This document shows, piece by piece, positions 63,805 to 64,000 of a stretch of DNA of 64,000 nt (position 1 is the first letter of the stretch; the number at the start of each line of letters is the position of its first letter). The notes under the pieces were generated by a model that worked only from the letters and a program-made list of their open reading frames with translations, made no database searches and was not told the DNA's origin. The position numbers were made by a program, and so were the translations under genes. This stretch comes from Tetragenococcus osmophilus (lineage in GTDB: Bacteria > Bacillota > Bacilli > Lactobacillales > Enterococcaceae). The stretch spans positions 434,001 to 498,000 of the forward strand of contig NZ_CP027783.1 of assembly GCF_003795125.1 (NCBI RefSeq). The letters are read 5' to 3'.

Positions 63805-64000
63805 CATATTTATGTTTATATTTATGTTTGCTTTTTCTTAAAAATTGAACTATTACCTTATCGAGTAGAAGTAACGCAAAGTATAATGCTTAAAGTAAAA
63901 ATGTTTCACCCACCATTAACATTAGTGAGGTTGAATATTTTATCTCCCAGAAAAATCACGCCATAACACCAAAAATTACTACTTCGTCATTATAAGTTTT
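63805..64000. other. AT-rich right end without a recognised gene
   Basis: About 195 bp beyond the par locus; no credible gene start, terminator or repeat is seen before the window ends. Confidence 0.4.

Noticed and set aside
63736-63966. 76-aa frame at the right end
   Set aside because: It starts in the par terminator, has no RBS, and covers the RNA II promoter on the opposite strand.

Overview
The window is AT-rich, densely coding chromosomal DNA from a low-GC Gram-positive lactic acid bacterium. Gene content points to Enterococcaceae: many PTS systems, split menaquinone genes (menB, menE), a crtN-crtM staphyloxanthin-type carotenoid pair, PRD and sigma-54 sugar activators, and an Fst/par-type RNA toxin locus. 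A very acidic secreted lipoprotein suggests a salt-adapted member such as Tetragenococcus; this is an inference from composition, not a database match. No rRNA, tRNA, CRISPR array or prophage was seen.

Layout. (1) 1-1300: the start of a GH4 phospho-glycosidase gene diverges from an RpiR regulator. (2) 1300-4300: a flavin monooxygenase/NAD(P)-oxidoreductase pair and a two-gene chromate transporter. (3) 4500-11500: a mannose-family PTS (EIIA, B, C, D) plus a SIS-domain deglycase, driven by a near-perfect sigma-54 promoter and the adjacent LevR-type activator; a NERD-domain gene lies upstream. (4) 11700-14400: an IS30-family element sits between a promoter and the leader of a mechanosensitive-channel gene, with a 14-17 bp direct repeat at its edges. 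(5) 14487-20706: a hydantoinase-like ATPase, a DUF917 protein, an NCS1 permease and a PucR regulator are bracketed by two about 225-bp direct repeats built of alternating ATTGAATAA motifs. (6) 20800-24850: tRNA-dihydrouridine synthase, a cytosolic gamma-glutamyltransferase and an unassigned membrane transporter. (7) 25100-29650: a repeat-rich spacer, then a GntR/UTRA regulator divergent from a beta-glucoside EIIBCA and a GH1 phospho-beta-glucosidase. (8) 29650-42320: VanZ, an FMN/FAD reductase, a GH3 lipoprotein, crtN-crtM-tetR, a PAP2 phosphatase, menE and menB, and a thioesterase. (9) 42800-58650: three more sugar modules: malX/malY-like with RpiR; a GH38 mannosidase with a fructose-type PTS and PRD activator; and GH3 with EIIBC and AraC. 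(10) 59000-64000: an orphan 639-aa protein with a C-terminal HEPN-like motif, a broken Phd antitoxin, ribokinase with a broken rbsD, a GNAT gene, and a par locus whose toxin frame carries two stop codons right after the start.

The common theme is sugar or sugar-conjugate capture by local modules, each pairing a PTS permease, a hydrolase or deglycase, and its own regulator. A second theme is decay: four small genes (a RelB-like fragment, Phd, rbsD, Fst) are broken. The most interesting points are the sigma-54 promoter folded into a terminator, the IS insertion with its long flanking repeat, the repeat-bracketed hydantoinase/DUF917 cassette, the stop-codon-bearing Fst locus, the ATT start inferred for the PRD activator, and the HEPN-like orphan.
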